From an uncultured Alphaproteobacteria bacterium (GTDB lineage: Bacteria > Pseudomonadota > Alphaproteobacteria > HIMB59): a stretch of DNA of 64,000 bases. A model generated the notes under the pieces. It worked only from the letters and a program-made list of their open reading frames with translations. It ran no database searches and had not been told where the DNA came from. Below are positions 52,864 through 64,000 of the stretch, piece after piece. The translations under genes and the position numbers were made by a program. The stretch is from NCBI GenBank assembly GCA_902521465.1, contig CABYRL010000005.1, positions 1 to 64,000 on the forward strand, in the 5' to 3' direction. Every line of letters begins with the position of its first letter. Position 1 is the first letter of the stretch.

Positions 52864-53732
52864 TGAAAATGAGAAATTATGTAATTGTTGGATTATCATT
52901 CTTCTTTATTTTGTTTGCATCTGGCTTTTTCTTTGTTGTAGATCAAACAAAACAAGTAATCGTTTTACAATTTGGTGAACCGCGTGCTGTGCATCAATCC
53001 CCTGGTTTGAAATTTAAATTACCATTTATACAAAACGTTGTTTACTACGATAGCAGGGTGTTAAATCTAGATCCTGCTCAAGAAGAGGTAATTCTAAGAG
53101 ACCAAAAGCGTATTGTGGTCGATTCAATCGTTAGATATATGATTAAAGACCCTCTAAAGTTTTTTCAAACAACTAGAACAGAATTAGCTCTTAATGATCG
53201 TTTGGGGAGAATTGTAAACTCATCTGTAAGAGGTGTAATAGCTCAGTATCAATTAAATGATTTGTTATCCGATGATCGTGATAAAATTATGGCTGAGATT
53301 TTTGAGAATGTTCGTGAGGATCAAGATACCTTTGGCATTGAAATTGTTGACCTAAGGTTAAAAAGAACTGAACTTACGCCAGAAGTTCAATCTAACGTGT
53401 TTGATAGGATGAGAACGGAAAGAGAAAGAGAAGCAAACTTATTAAGAGCAGAAGGTCAAGAGATCTCACAAAAAATTAAGGCAACTGCTGATAGAGAGAA
53501 AATTGAAATTATTGCTGAAGCAGAAAAACAATCTAATATCTTAAAAGGTGAAGGTGAGGCTGCAAGAAATCAAATTTTAAATGAGGCTTTTTCAAAAGAC
53601 CCTGAATTTTTTGAATTTATTAGATCAATGGAAGCATACTCAGATACTTTTAAAGACGGAACAACGACCATGGTTATTTCTCCTGATAGTGATTTCTTTG
53701 AGTACTTTGAAAACTCTGAGGGCGCTAACTAA
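52863..53732 (+). CDS. hflC: FtsH regulator HflC
   Basis: 289 residues: N-terminal span (YVIVGLSFFFILFASGFFFVV), SPFH domain (QVIVLQFGEPRAVHQSPGL) and helical coiled region (REREANLLRAEGQEISQKIK). Partner of HflK; together they modulate FtsH membrane protein turnover. Followed 14 nt later by a Do-type protease gene, a common arrangement in alphaproteobacteria. Confidence 0.95.
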   Translation: MKMRNYVIVGLSFFFILFASGFFFVVDQTKQVIVLQFGEPRAVHQSPGLKFKLPFIQNVVYYDSRVLNLDPAQEEVILRDQKRIVVDSIVRYMIKDPLKFFQTTRTELALNDRLGRIVNSSVRGVIAQYQLNDLLSDDRDKIMAEIFENVREDQDTFGIEIVDLRLKRTELTPEVQSNVFDRMRTEREREANLLRAEGQEISQKIKATADREKIEIIAEAEKQSNILKGEGEAARNQILNEAFSKDPEFFEFIRSMEAYSDTFKDGTTTMVISPDSDFFEYFENSEGAN

Positions 53733-53746
53733 ATAAAATTTTTGAA

Positions 53747-55135
53747 ATGAAGAGACACTTTGTTTTATCTCTTTTCAGTGTATTTTTTATAATTCAGAGT
53801 GCATCAGCACAATTTGAGAGAGGTTATGCAGATTTAGTTGATGAACTTCTACCTTCAGTTGTAAGTATTGCTACTAGTCAAACCGTAGAAAGACAAACTA
53901 GGCAATTACCTGAATTGCCAGAAGGCCACCCGTTCAATGATATGTTTGATGATTTTTTTGGCAATCAAATGCCAAAACGTGAAAATCTAACTGGTCTTGG
54001 GTCAGGATTTATTATTAGTGATGAAGGTTATGTAGTAACAAATAATCACGTAATAAGTGGAGCAGATCAAATTACTGTAATTTTCAATAACGGGATAGAT
54101 GAAGTTCCTGCAAAGCTTGTTGGAACTGACCCTAAAACTGACATAGCTGTTTTAAAAATTGACCCATCATCTGTTAGTATACAAAGTGTTTACTGGGGTG
54201 ACTCAGATTTATCAAGAGTTGGAGATATTGTTTTAGCTATTGGTAACCCTCTTGGATTAGGGGGAACTGTAACTTCAGGAATAATATCATCTATAAACAG
54301 AGATATAGGTGGAGGCCCTTACGTTGACTTTATACAAACTGATGCACCAATCAATAGAGGCAACTCCGGTGGACCTCTATTTAATTTAGATGGAGAAGTA
54401 ATTGGTATTAACTCAATGATTATTTCTCAAACAGGCGGTAGTGTTGGCTTAGGTTTTTCTATTCCCTCTCAAACAGCAAAATTAATTGTTGAACAAATAA
54501 TCTCATTTGGTCAGGCAAAAAGGGGAAGACTTGGTGTTCAAATTCAAAATTTAACTGAAGAATTTTCTGAGAGTTTAGGCTATGACTCAACAGATGGAGC
54601 ATTTGTTGCTTCTGTTGAACCAAATAGCCCTGCTGCATTATCAAACATTCAAGCTGGTGACATAATAATTGAGTTTAATAATCAGAAAATTACATCATTT
54701 AAAGATCTTCCTAAAGTTGTTGCAGAAACCCCAATAGATAGTGAAGTAATTGTTAAAGTTTGGAGAAACGGAGAAATCTTAGATATAAAGGTAAAAGTTG
54801 GTGAATTAGAAGAGGGCAACAAACTTGCTAAAAATGATGGAGTTTATATAGAAGAGTTAGATATTACTGTTCTTGAGCTGACAATTGATGCTATCAATTC
54901 TTTAGGATTAGACTCAAAAACTTCAGGTATTTTAGTCTTAGAGGTAGGAGATAAAAACGAAAATCTTCTAAAGAATGACGTCATTATCCAAGTATCTAGT
55001 GAAAAAATTAAAGATATTAGCTCTTTTGAGAAGATCATATCTAATAGTATTAAGTTGAATCGAGATAAATTGTTATTAAGAGTTATTAGAGATGGTAATG
55101 AATTTTGGTTAATTAACCCATTCGTTATTGAATAA
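53747..55135 (+). CDS. degP: Periplasmic serine protease/chaperone DegP (Do family)
   Basis: 462 residues with a signal peptide (MKRHFVLSLFSVFFIIQSASA). Catalytic triad His in VVTNNHVISGAD, Asp in KTDIAVLKI, Ser in NRGNSGGPLFN. Two PDZ domains: first well preserved (LGYDSTDGAFVASVEPNSPA), second shorter. Degrades or refolds misfolded envelope proteins. Stop overlaps miaA by 8 nt. Confidence 0.95.
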   Translation: MKRHFVLSLFSVFFIIQSASAQFERGYADLVDELLPSVVSIATSQTVERQTRQLPELPEGHPFNDMFDDFFGNQMPKRENLTGLGSGFIISDEGYVVTNNHVISGADQITVIFNNGIDEVPAKLVGTDPKTDIAVLKIDPSSVSIQSVYWGDSDLSRVGDIVLAIGNPLGLGGTVTSGIISSINRDIGGGPYVDFIQTDAPINRGNSGGPLFNLDGEVIGINSMIISQTGGSVGLGFSIPSQTAKLIVEQIISFGQAKRGRLGVQIQNLTEEFSESLGYDSTDGAFVASVEPNSPAALSNIQAGDIIIEFNNQKITSFKDLPKVVAETPIDSEVIVKVWRNGEILDIKVKVGELEEGNKLAKNDGVYIEELDITVLELTIDAINSLGLDSKTSGILVLEVGDKNENLLKNDVIIQVSSEKIKDISSFEKIISNSIKLNRDKLLLRVIRDGNEFWLINPFVIE

Positions 55136-56039
55136 ATTTATTTTTGTTGTAGGTCCCACTTGTTCAGGTAAAAATGATTACACATATGAATTATCAAAAT
55201 TATTAGACATAGAAGTTATTAATGCTGATAGTATACAAGTATATAAAGAACTAAAGATTTTATCAAATAGACCCACAGAACAAGAATTAAAGATAGTACC
55301 TCATCATCTCTATGGACACGTCAATAATAAAGAATATTCAGTTAATCATTGGATAGATGAAGTTAAGAAAGTAATCAAAAATATTCAAAGTAGAAATAAA
55401 ATACCTGTGTTTGTTGGAGGTACTGGATTTTATACTCAATCACTAATAGAGGGTTTATCAGTAATGCCTTCAATTAGCTACAAATTTAAAAAAAAGGCAG
55501 AGGATTTATTTTTAGACAAAGGCTCAGATCATTGTCTAAATATTTTAAAAAAATATTATAGAGAAAAAATTTTCCCAAAAGATAAACAAAGATTATTAAG
55601 CCGTTTAGCTTTTTGCTTAGAGTATAATGATACAATGGAAAATAATTATGGTAGTAAAGCACCAATCACTCCTAATTCACTTGTTATCCAAGTTACAAAA
55701 CCCAAGAAAGATCTTTACGACAAAGCAGAATTACGATTTCATCAAATGATAAGCAAGGGTGCCTTAGAAGAGGTTAAATCACTTTATGAAAATAAAAGAA
55801 TATCAAAAACTCTCTATAAAGCTCATGGTTTACCAGAATTGCTATCTTGTGTTAGAAATAAATTAAGTTTAGATGAGGCTATTTATTTAGGAATTAAAAA
55901 TACAAAGAGGTATATTAAAAGACAGTTTACATGGTGGAATAACCAAAAATTTAGCCAACTTAATTTAAGAATAAACTATAAAAAAAGCTTCCCTAAAGAT
56001 TCAATTGAAAATATAAGTATATACCTAAATGAACAATGA
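55128..56039 (+). CDS. miaA: tRNA dimethylallyltransferase
   Basis: 303 residues, TTG start inside the degP end. P-loop VVGPTCSGKNDYTYEL, INADSIQVYKELKILSNRP, FVGGTGFYTQSLIEGL and C-terminal RYIKRQFTWW. Transfers dimethylallyl to A37 of tRNAs reading U-initial codons. Overlaps ilvB by 11 nt. Confidence 0.95.
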   Translation: MNKFIFVVGPTCSGKNDYTYELSKLLDIEVINADSIQVYKELKILSNRPTEQELKIVPHHLYGHVNNKEYSVNHWIDEVKKVIKNIQSRNKIPVFVGGTGFYTQSLIEGLSVMPSISYKFKKKAEDLFLDKGSDHCLNILKKYYREKIFPKDKQRLLSRLAFCLEYNDTMENNYGSKAPITPNSLVIQVTKPKKDLYDKAELRFHQMISKGALEEVKSLYENKRISKTLYKAHGLPELLSCVRNKLSLDEAIYLGIKNTKRYIKRQFTWWNNQKFSQLNLRINYKKSFPKDSIENISIYLNEQ

Positions 56040-57801
56040 AAACGAAATCACGGGAGCAGATATTTTACTTAAAGCCCTTAAAGACCAAGAGGTAGATACA
56101 ATCTTTGGTTATCCAGGCGGTGCTGTTCTTCCCATTTATGATGCAATATTTGGTCAAAACTTTTTAAAACATGTATTAGTAAGGCAAGAGGCTGGTGCAG
56201 TTCATGCAGCAGAGGGCTACGCTAGATCAAGTGGAAAAGTAGGCGTGTTGCTAGTAACATCCGGACCTGGTGTGACTAATGTCGTTACTGGATTAACTGA
56301 TGCACTGATGGATAGTATTCCAATTGTGTGTATCAGTGGACAAGTCCCATCACATTTAATTGGAACAGATGCATTTCAGGAATGTGACACAACCGGCATT
56401 ACAAGACCTTGTACTAAACATAATTATTTAGTGAAGGATGTAAGTAAACTCTCTGAGACTATCCATGAGGCATTTAAAATTGCTAGCTCTGGTAGACCCG
56501 GTCCTGTTTTAATTGATATTCCTAAAGATGTTCAGTTTGCAAAGTCAAAATATATATCAAAAAAAGATATTAGTTTTAGAGAACACAGAATCAAAGCTGG
56601 TTCCAAAAATGTTGATAAAAATTTTGTCGAAGAACTTGTAAATCATATAAAAAAATCTGAGAGACCTATATTTTATGTTGGAGGTGGTTGTTTAAACTCA
56701 GGCCATCAAGCTAGCCAAGAGCTTATTAAACTTGTAAACAAAACTAATATTCCAATTACAACAACTCTTCATGGATTGGGATGCTTTCCAGGTGAAGACA
56801 AAACATCACTTGGGATGTTAGGTATGCATGGAAATTACGAAGCTAACTTGGCTATGAACAAATGTGATTTGATGATTAATGTTGGAGCAAGATTTGATGA
56901 CCGTGTTACAGGAAGATTAGATGCCTTTTCTCCAGAATCTATAAAATTCCATATAGATATTGATCAAAGTTCAATCAATAAAAACGTTAAAGTCAATTTT
57001 CATTCTAATACTGACATTACTCTTACTCTTAAAGAAATTAACTCATTTATAGACTCCAATAACATTGATTTTGGCGATAAAAATTATAGTAATTGGTGGG
57101 GTCAAATTAATGAATGGAGAAAAAAAGAATGTCTCCACTACGAACAAGGCGATGAAGTTATCAAACCACAACATGCTATTTCTAGACTTTATGAATTAAC
57201 AAAACAAAAAGACACTTTTATTACTACAGAAGTTGGTCAGCATCAAATGTGGGCAGCTCAATACTATAAATTTTCAAAACCAAACAGATGGATTACATCA
57301 GGTGGTTTAGGCACAATGGGTTTCGGTATGCCTGCTGCAGTTGGTGCGCAAATGGCAAATCCAGACTCACTAGTTATAGATATTGCTGGAGAGGCGTCTT
57401 TTCTTATGAACATTCAGGAAATCGCCACTGCTGTTCAATATAAATTACCTATTAAAATATTTATATTAAATAATGAATATATGGGAATGGTAAGACAGTG
57501 GCAGGAATTATTACATGGTAGTAGATATTCAGAAAGTTACGTGGATGCCCTTCCCGACTTTAAAAAATTAGCAGAGAGTTTCAATGCTGTTGGAGTAAGG
57601 GCAAAAAATATTTCTGAATTAGACGATACAATTAATGAAATGATTTCAATTGACAGGCCAGTCATAGCCGATATTTGGGTTGATAAAAAAGAAAATTGTT
57701 TTCCTATGATACCAAGTGGAGCTGCGCATCACGAAATGTTACTATCTAAATATGATAAAGAAAATCCTGAAAATCAGGAAAAAGGAAAAGTGCTAGTTTA
57801 A
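56029..57801 (+). CDS. ilvB: Acetolactate synthase large subunit
   Basis: 590 residues, three-domain ThDP enzyme. FGYPGGAVLPIYDAIF, catalytic Glu in RQEAGAVHAAEGYARSSG, FAD region RFDDRVTGRLDAFSP, and ThDP/Mg motif IAGEASFLMN...NNEYMGMVRQW. Condenses pyruvate in branched-chain amino acid synthesis. First gene of an ilvB-ilvH-ilvC-leuA operon. Confidence 0.97.
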   Translation: MNNENEITGADILLKALKDQEVDTIFGYPGGAVLPIYDAIFGQNFLKHVLVRQEAGAVHAAEGYARSSGKVGVLLVTSGPGVTNVVTGLTDALMDSIPIVCISGQVPSHLIGTDAFQECDTTGITRPCTKHNYLVKDVSKLSETIHEAFKIASSGRPGPVLIDIPKDVQFAKSKYISKKDISFREHRIKAGSKNVDKNFVEELVNHIKKSERPIFYVGGGCLNSGHQASQELIKLVNKTNIPITTTLHGLGCFPGEDKTSLGMLGMHGNYEANLAMNKCDLMINVGARFDDRVTGRLDAFSPESIKFHIDIDQSSINKNVKVNFHSNTDITLTLKEINSFIDSNNIDFGDKNYSNWWGQINEWRKKECLHYEQGDEVIKPQHAISRLYELTKQKDTFITTEVGQHQMWAAQYYKFSKPNRWITSGGLGTMGFGMPAAVGAQMANPDSLVIDIAGEASFLMNIQEIATAVQYKLPIKIFILNNEYMGMVRQWQELLHGSRYSESYVDALPDFKKLAESFNAVGVRAKNISELDDTINEMISIDRPVIADIWVDKKENCFPMIPSGAAHHEMLLSKYDKENPENQEKGKVLV

Positions 57802-57813
57802 TAATTTTTCAAA

Positions 57814-58350
57814 ATGTCCTCTACTTCAGTTTATCCTACACCTATAAACGCATTTAAACAGTCTAAGCGAAGTGTTCTTTCTGTGATTGTTGATAACGAA
57901 CCAGGTATTCTTGCACGTATAGTAGGTTTATTTTCAGGAAGAGGTTACAATATTGAAGCATTAAATGTAACAGTTGTAGACGTTAAGAAAAATCTTTCTA
58001 GAATTACTATAGAAACTCTAGGAGAAGAAAAGGTGATTAGTCAAATTATAGCACAATTAGAAAAACTTGTTCCTGTTCATAGTGCTACGAATTTAGCAAA
58101 TTTAAGTGAGTCTTATGAGGCAGAAATTTGTCTAGTAAAAATTGAATTTGAAAATGAGGAGCAAGATCAAAAAATACTAAATTTTGCAGATATTTATCGT
58201 TCAAGAACTGTTCAAAAAAGACAAAATATTGTTGTTTATGAAATATCAGGCACAAGTGAGCGAATAAACAAATTTTTAGATGACTTAGACACAATCGGTG
58301 GTATAAAAGTCGAATTAGTTCGAAGTGGGCCTATAGGGCTCGGAATATAA
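57814..58350 (+). CDS. ilvH: Acetolactate synthase small (regulatory) subunit
   Basis: 178 residues with an N-terminal ACT domain ([27 protein letters not shown], parts) and the C-terminal ALS-SS domain ([20 protein letters not shown]). It confers valine feedback inhibition and stimulates IlvB. Lies 12 nt after ilvB. Confidence 0.96.
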   Translation: MSSTSVYPTPINAFKQSKRSVLSVIVDNEPGILARIVGLFSGRGYNIEALNVTVVDVKKNLSRITIETLGEEKVISQIIAQLEKLVPVHSATNLANLSESYEAEICLVKIEFENEEQDQKILNFADIYRSRTVQKRQNIVVYEISGTSERINKFLDDLDTIGGIKVELVRSGPIGLGI

Positions 58351-58367
58351 CGTTTTTAGGGGGTAGT

Positions 58368-59384
58368 ATGAAGGTTTATTACGAACAAGATGCTGATTTT
58401 AACATAATAAAAGACAAAAAAATTGTAATAATAGGTTTTGGATCGCAAGGTCATGCTCATGCATTAAATCTCAAAGACTCTGGAGCTTCTAATGTGGTTG
58501 TGGGACTGAGAGAGGGCTCGTCATCAATTGAAAAAGCGAAAAAAGTGGGCCTAAAAACTCAAACACCTTCAGATGCAGTAAAGGATGCAGATATTGTAAT
58601 GTTCTTAGCTCCTGATGAAAATCAACAAGAAATTTATCAAACTCAAATCCACGATAATATAAAAAATGGTGCCGCACTAGCTTTTGCCCATGGTTTGAAC
58701 ATTCACTTTCAGCTTATTTCTGCAAGAGAGGATTTAGATGTTTTTATGGTAGCACCAAAAGGCCCAGGCCATACAGTAAGAGGAGAGTATCTTAAAGGCG
58801 GTGGTGTGCCATGTTTACTCGCAGTAGATAAAAATGTAAGTGGTAATGCAAAAGAAATTGGTCTTGCGTATGCTTCTGCTTTAGGTGGAGGTAAATCAGG
58901 TATAATTGAAACCACATTTAAAGAGGAATGCGAAACAGATTTATTTGGTGAGCAAACAGTTCTTTGTGGAGGGTTAATGTCTCTTGTAAGAAACGGTTTT
59001 GAAACTCTTGTTGAGGCTGGTTATGCACCTGAAATGGCCTATTTCGAATGTTTACATGAGGTAAAATTAATTGTTGATCTAATGTATGAAGGCGGTATGG
59101 CTAATATGAGATATTCCATATCTAATACAGCTGAATACGGAGATTATACTAGAGGTCCTAGGGTAGTTCCTAATGAAGCTACTAAAGCAGAAATGAAAAA
59201 AGTTCTAAGTGAAATACAAGATGGCTCTTTCACAAAAGAATGGATGGCTGAACATAAGTCAGGGCAAATTAAGTTTAAACAAATGAGAGACCAAGGAGCA
59301 AAGCACCAAATTGAAGAGGTAGGATCTAAATTAAGATCGATGATGCCATGGATAGCATCGAATAAACTCGTAAAGGATATCTAA
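58368..59384 (+). CDS. ilvC: Ketol-acid reductoisomerase (class I, NADPH-type)
   Basis: 338 residues. NADPH motif [20 protein letters not shown] with R and S in [13 protein letters not shown] domain shows [19 protein letters not shown] and [17 protein letters not shown] site before ATG. Isomerises and reduces acetolactate to dihydroxyisovalerate. Confidence 0.97.
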   Translation: MKVYYEQDADFNIIKDKKIVIIGFGSQGHAHALNLKDSGASNVVVGLREGSSSIEKAKKVGLKTQTPSDAVKDADIVMFLAPDENQQEIYQTQIHDNIKNGAALAFAHGLNIHFQLISAREDLDVFMVAPKGPGHTVRGEYLKGGGVPCLLAVDKNVSGNAKEIGLAYASALGGGKSGIIETTFKEECETDLFGEQTVLCGGLMSLVRNGFETLVEAGYAPEMAYFECLHEVKLIVDLMYEGGMANMRYSISNTAEYGDYTRGPRVVPNEATKAEMKKVLSEIQDGSFTKEWMAEHKSGQIKFKQMRDQGAKHQIEEVGSKLRSMMPWIASNKLVKDI

Positions 59385-59386
59385 TA

Positions 59387-60955
59387 TTGCCTGATAAAGT
59401 ATTAATATTTGATACTACCCTTAGAGACGGAGAGCAGTCCCCTGGGGCTTCGATGAATCAAGAGGAAAAACTCTCTATTGCAAGGCTATTAGAGGAGTTG
59501 AAGGTTGATATAATTGAGGCTGGTTTTCCAATAGCTTCTAAAGGTGACTTTAATTCAGTTCAAGCAATTGCAAGTGAAATTAAAGACTGCCAAATAGCTG
59601 GATTAGCTAGGGCAAAACATGAGGATATTGAAACAGCTTGGAATGCTGTAAAAAAAGCTAAAAATCCAAGAATTCACACTTTCATTGCCACAAGTCCAAT
59701 TCATATGAAGTTTAAACTCAAGTTAACTGAAGAGGAGGTCTTAGAAAAAATTAAAGATAGTGTATCATTTGCGAGAAATTTATGCCCCAATATTGAGTGG
59801 AGTTGTGAAGATGGAGGGAGGTCCTCAATTGATTTTCTTTATAAATGTATAGAGTTAGCTATTGAAAAGGGTGCATCTACAATTAATATTCCTGACACAG
59901 TTGGTTATACCTTACCATTTGAATTTGGAGAGATTATAAAAAAAGTTAAAAATAATGTTCCTAATATTGATAAAGCAATAATTTCTGTTCATTGTCATAA
60001 TGATTTGGGTTTAGCAGTTGCAAACTCTCTCAATGCAGTTGAAAATGGCGCAAGACAAATTGAATGTACTATAAATGGATTAGGAGAAAGAGCAGGTAAC
60101 GCCGCACTAGAAGAAGTAGTAATGGCAATAAAAGTCAGATCAGATCTTTTAAAAGTTCAATCTAATGTCAATACGAGTGCCATTTCAAAAACATCAAAAC
60201 TTGTATCATCAATAACAGGTTTTCCTGTTCAGCCTAATAAAGCAATTGTTGGCGCTAATGCTTTTGCTCATGAGTCTGGAATTCATCAAGATGGAGTTTT
60301 AAAAAATGTTCAAACTTATGAAATCATGTCACCGGAAACGATTGGGTTAAAGAAATCAAGTTTGGTGCTTGGTAAACATTCAGGAAAGCATGCATTCAAA
60401 GAAAAATTAAAAATTTTAGGGTATGAAGTAGGTGATAATTATATGAATGAAATTTTCGAAAAATTCAAGCATTTAGCTGATAAAAAGAAAGATGTTTATG
60501 ATGAGGATATAATTGCTCTGGTAGATGATACTCATTTTAATAAATCAAATACTTTAAAACTTAAAAATTTAAGTATTATGTCTGGCACCAACTCTAAACA
60601 TGTTGCATCATTAGAACTAGAATTTAAAGATGAACTAAAAGAAGTAAGTGGATCTGGAAACGGTCCTGTCGATGCAGTCTTTAGTTGTATATCTAAAGTT
60701 GTTGGTTTTTCTCCAAAATTAGTTTTGTATCATATAAATGCCATTACACCTGACTCTGATGCACAAGGGGAAGTTGCAGTTAAACTTGAGTATTTAGATA
60801 AAGAATTTATTGGTAAAGCTTCCGATATAGATATTATAGTTGCTTCTGCAAAATCTTATATCAATGCATGTAATAAAATATTAAACTTTGAAAAAAACAT
60901 AAATATGCAAGAAGGGGTCTCAGAGATTAGTATCTCAAATATAAAGGGAATATAA
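59387..60955 (+). CDS. leuA: 2-isopropylmalate synthase
   Basis: 522 residues, TTG start 2 nt after ilvC. TIM barrel (FDTTLRDGEQSPGASMNQ; HCHNDLGLAVANSL; NGLGERAGNAALEEV) and a C-terminal LeuA allosteric domain for leucine feedback (VASLELEFKDELKEVSGSG). First step of leucine synthesis. Stop abuts the mreB ATG. Confidence 0.97.
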   Translation: MPDKVLIFDTTLRDGEQSPGASMNQEEKLSIARLLEELKVDIIEAGFPIASKGDFNSVQAIASEIKDCQIAGLARAKHEDIETAWNAVKKAKNPRIHTFIATSPIHMKFKLKLTEEEVLEKIKDSVSFARNLCPNIEWSCEDGGRSSIDFLYKCIELAIEKGASTINIPDTVGYTLPFEFGEIIKKVKNNVPNIDKAIISVHCHNDLGLAVANSLNAVENGARQIECTINGLGERAGNAALEEVVMAIKVRSDLLKVQSNVNTSAISKTSKLVSSITGFPVQPNKAIVGANAFAHESGIHQDGVLKNVQTYEIMSPETIGLKKSSLVLGKHSGKHAFKEKLKILGYEVGDNYMNEIFEKFKHLADKKKDVYDEDIIALVDDTHFNKSNTLKLKNLSIMSGTNSKHVASLELEFKDELKEVSGSGNGPVDAVFSCISKVVGFSPKLVLYHINAITPDSDAQGEVAVKLEYLDKEFIGKASDIDIIVASAKSYINACNKILNFEKNINMQEGVSEISISNIKGI

Positions 60956-62742
<1,787 letters not shown>

Positions 62743-62750
<8 letters not shown>

Positions 62751-63171
62751 ACTAATTTTTGTAATAATATTATTTTTAATATACGGAAATTTTAGTTTTA
62801 TTATTAATGATATTGTTGTTTTTTCTTTAATCAATATAGCTGTTTATACAGTTCTAAAGGAAAAAAATATTAAATTAATTGATGTTTTTATATTTATCTT
62901 ATCTACTTTTGTTGTAGAGGTTTTTGTAGGATTACCGATATTAATTGGCATTGTAGTTTTGTTTATACCTCTTCTTTTATTAAATTATATTATAAATAAT
63001 TATAATTTTGCACTATTTATAAAATCATCAATTATTTTTTTAATGAGTTTTGTTACTTTCTGTATTTTCGATCAAACAGTATTTTTCAGATTGCTAAATT
63101 TTCAATATTTTATAAGTATATTCATTCTAATTTTAATATTTTTAGGACTCTCAAAATATGGAAAAGAATAA
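62743..63171 (+). CDS. mreD: Rod shape-determining protein MreD
   Basis: 142 residues, almost wholly hydrophobic with about five spans (LIFVIILFLIYGNFSFII; VFIFILSTFVVEVFVGLPIL). Sequence is poorly conserved as usual for MreD, so the call rests on topology and the mreC-mrdA location. Overlaps mrdA by 14 nt. Confidence 0.85.
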
Positions 63172-64000
63172 GACAAGTGAAGATAGTATAAAAATATTAA
63201 ATAGAAGATCATTCATCATAATTATATTTGGTGCTATTTTATCGTTAATCGTTTCGTTAAGATTATTTTCATTGCAAGTTATTAATTTTAATTTTTATAA
63301 AAAAAAATCAGTTGAAAACAAACTTTCTATTAAATTGACTCCTCCTTTAAGGGGGGATATTTATGACTCAAAAAAAAATTTACTTGCTGGAAGCACCTCA
63401 ATGTATGAATTTGTAGTATTTAAAAACTTAAGCAAAGATCATTTTCATGAGATTAAAAAACTTGATAGTCTTATTAAACTTAACTTGAATTTTGACGAAA
63501 TTACAAATCAATTAAAAAAATATAATGAATATACTGGCTTTAGCTTAACTAGAGCCTCATGGGAACAGATAGTAGAATTTGAAAAAAATAAATTTTTATT
63601 TAACTCTATAAAAATAATTGAGTCTAAAAAGAGATATTATCCATATCAAAATTTTTCACAAATAATTGGCTATATGGGTCAACCAACTAAATCATCTGAG
63701 CCTTATTCTAAAGGAGTATTTCATTTAGAAAAAAGTTATGAAAAACATTTAAGGGGCACACCTGGTAAAATATTTAATGAGGTAAACGCCAAAGGCAAAA
63801 CTATCAGAGAAATATCTATTGAAAAATCTATCAAAGGCAATGATTTAGACTTAACTTTAGATTTAACCCTTCAAAATTACTCCCAATCTCAACTTCCTAT
63901 AGAAAAAAAGGGATCGATTGTTGTTATAAGGGTATCAGATGGATCTATCTTGTCGATGAATTCTAATCCTACTTTTGATGCACAAATCTTTGAGAATAGG
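63158..64000 (+). CDS. mrdA: Penicillin-binding protein 2, N-terminal part
   Basis: Open at the right edge: 281 codons from ATG 63158. MEKNKTSEDSIKILNRRSFI, then one span (IIIIFGAILSLIVSLRLFSL), then the non-catalytic dimerisation domain with the conserved PPLRGDIYDSKKNLLAGST and YSKGVFHLEKSYEKHLRGTPG. The transpeptidase SxxK lies beyond the window. Completes the rod-complex operon with mreBCD. Confidence 0.93.
   Translation, partial: MEKNKTSEDSIKILNRRSFIIIIFGAILSLIVSLRLFSLQVINFNFYKKKSVENKLSIKLTPPLRGDIYDSKKNLLAGSTSMYEFVVFKNLSKDHFHEIKKLDSLIKLNLNFDEITNQLKKYNEYTGFSLTRASWEQIVEFEKNKFLFNSIKIIESKKRYYPYQNFSQIIGYMGQPTKSSEPYSKGVFHLEKSYEKHLRGTPGKIFNEVNAKGKTIREISIEKSIKGNDLDLTLDLTLQNYSQSQLPIEKKGSIVVIRVSDGSILSMNSNPTFDAQIFENR

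Noticed and set aside
57361-57440. IAGEASF in IlvB in place of the common GDG(S) ThDP motif as a lost metal site
   Set aside because: Glu can keep an acidic metal ligand and, as far as I recall, this form is common in alphaproteobacterial acetolactate synthases, so I do not regard it as a defect.

Overview
This window is one contig segment of a streamlined, AT-rich alphaproteobacterium. The supporting signs are: a circularly permuted two-piece tmRNA (ssrA); COQ9 divergent from rpsU; three-subunit proton-translocating transhydrogenase (pntAA-pntAB-pntB); short intergenic gaps and many 4-nt start/stop overlaps; and housekeeping genes of alphaproteobacterial type. The general character fits the marine SAR11 / HIMB59 (AEGEAN-169) type of genome, but I cannot assign a genus from sequence alone.

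Layout. 0-9 kb: an inner-membrane cation antiporter and uvrB, an aspartate-type aminotransferase, pyruvate kinase, a DUF1244-pepF-ABC1 kinase operon. 9-13 kb: transhydrogenase, rpsU, coq9. 13-22 kb: an aldehyde dehydrogenase / glutamine-synthetase-like / iron alcohol dehydrogenase cluster that looks like a gamma-glutamyl amine or amino-alcohol catabolic route, then hisN, a DsbA-like oxidoreductase, a BASS transporter, a 3-hydroxyisobutyrate-dehydrogenase-like enzyme, a thioesterase and a peroxiredoxin. 22.4-22.6 kb holds a possible structured RNA. 23.1-29.4 kb is accessory: a tRNA-Thr(GGT) gene is present three times, as an orphan 3' half (left), a complete gene (middle) and an orphan 5' half (right). 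They bracket an M-R-M type II restriction-modification module (left island) and a set of tiny membrane/secreted proteins (right island). 29.4-36.4 kb: small membrane proteins, a SAM methyltransferase, a Cys-rich 26-aa peptide, the Anbu proteasome-like protease with a circularly permuted ATP-grasp partner, an FG-GAP/ASPIC protein. 36.4-45.9 kb: clpB, murA-hisG-hisD-infA-rng, tRNA-Phe and small genes.

45.9-50.0 kb is the most unusual part. The 3' end of the coding piece of ssrA is repeated four more times downstream of the gene, cutting the DNA into four tandem mini-elements (about 1.2, 0.8, 1.6 and 0.24 kb). They carry a DUF4268 nuclease-like protein, a YbhB/PEBP protein, a PD-(D/E)xK-like plus HNH nuclease pair, and one small membrane protein. 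Most junctions are flanked by short direct repeats spaced 11-13 bp that resemble arm-type sites of a tyrosine recombinase, at conserved distances from the repeat core; two mini-elements also share a terminal promoter-like module that points into the cargo. No integrase is encoded in the window, so any mobility would depend on one supplied in trans. Similar arm-like repeats occur at the tRNA-Thr island, and both islands carry members of one small membrane-protein family with a GDxTGxGY motif. I regard this as the best candidate for an undescribed system.

50-64 kb returns to core genes: thyX, mrp, hflK-hflC-degP-miaA, ilvB-ilvH-ilvC-leuA, then mreB-mreC-mreD-mrdA (the last cut by the window end), linking membrane protein quality control, branched-chain amino acid synthesis and cell-shape control in one co-directional run.
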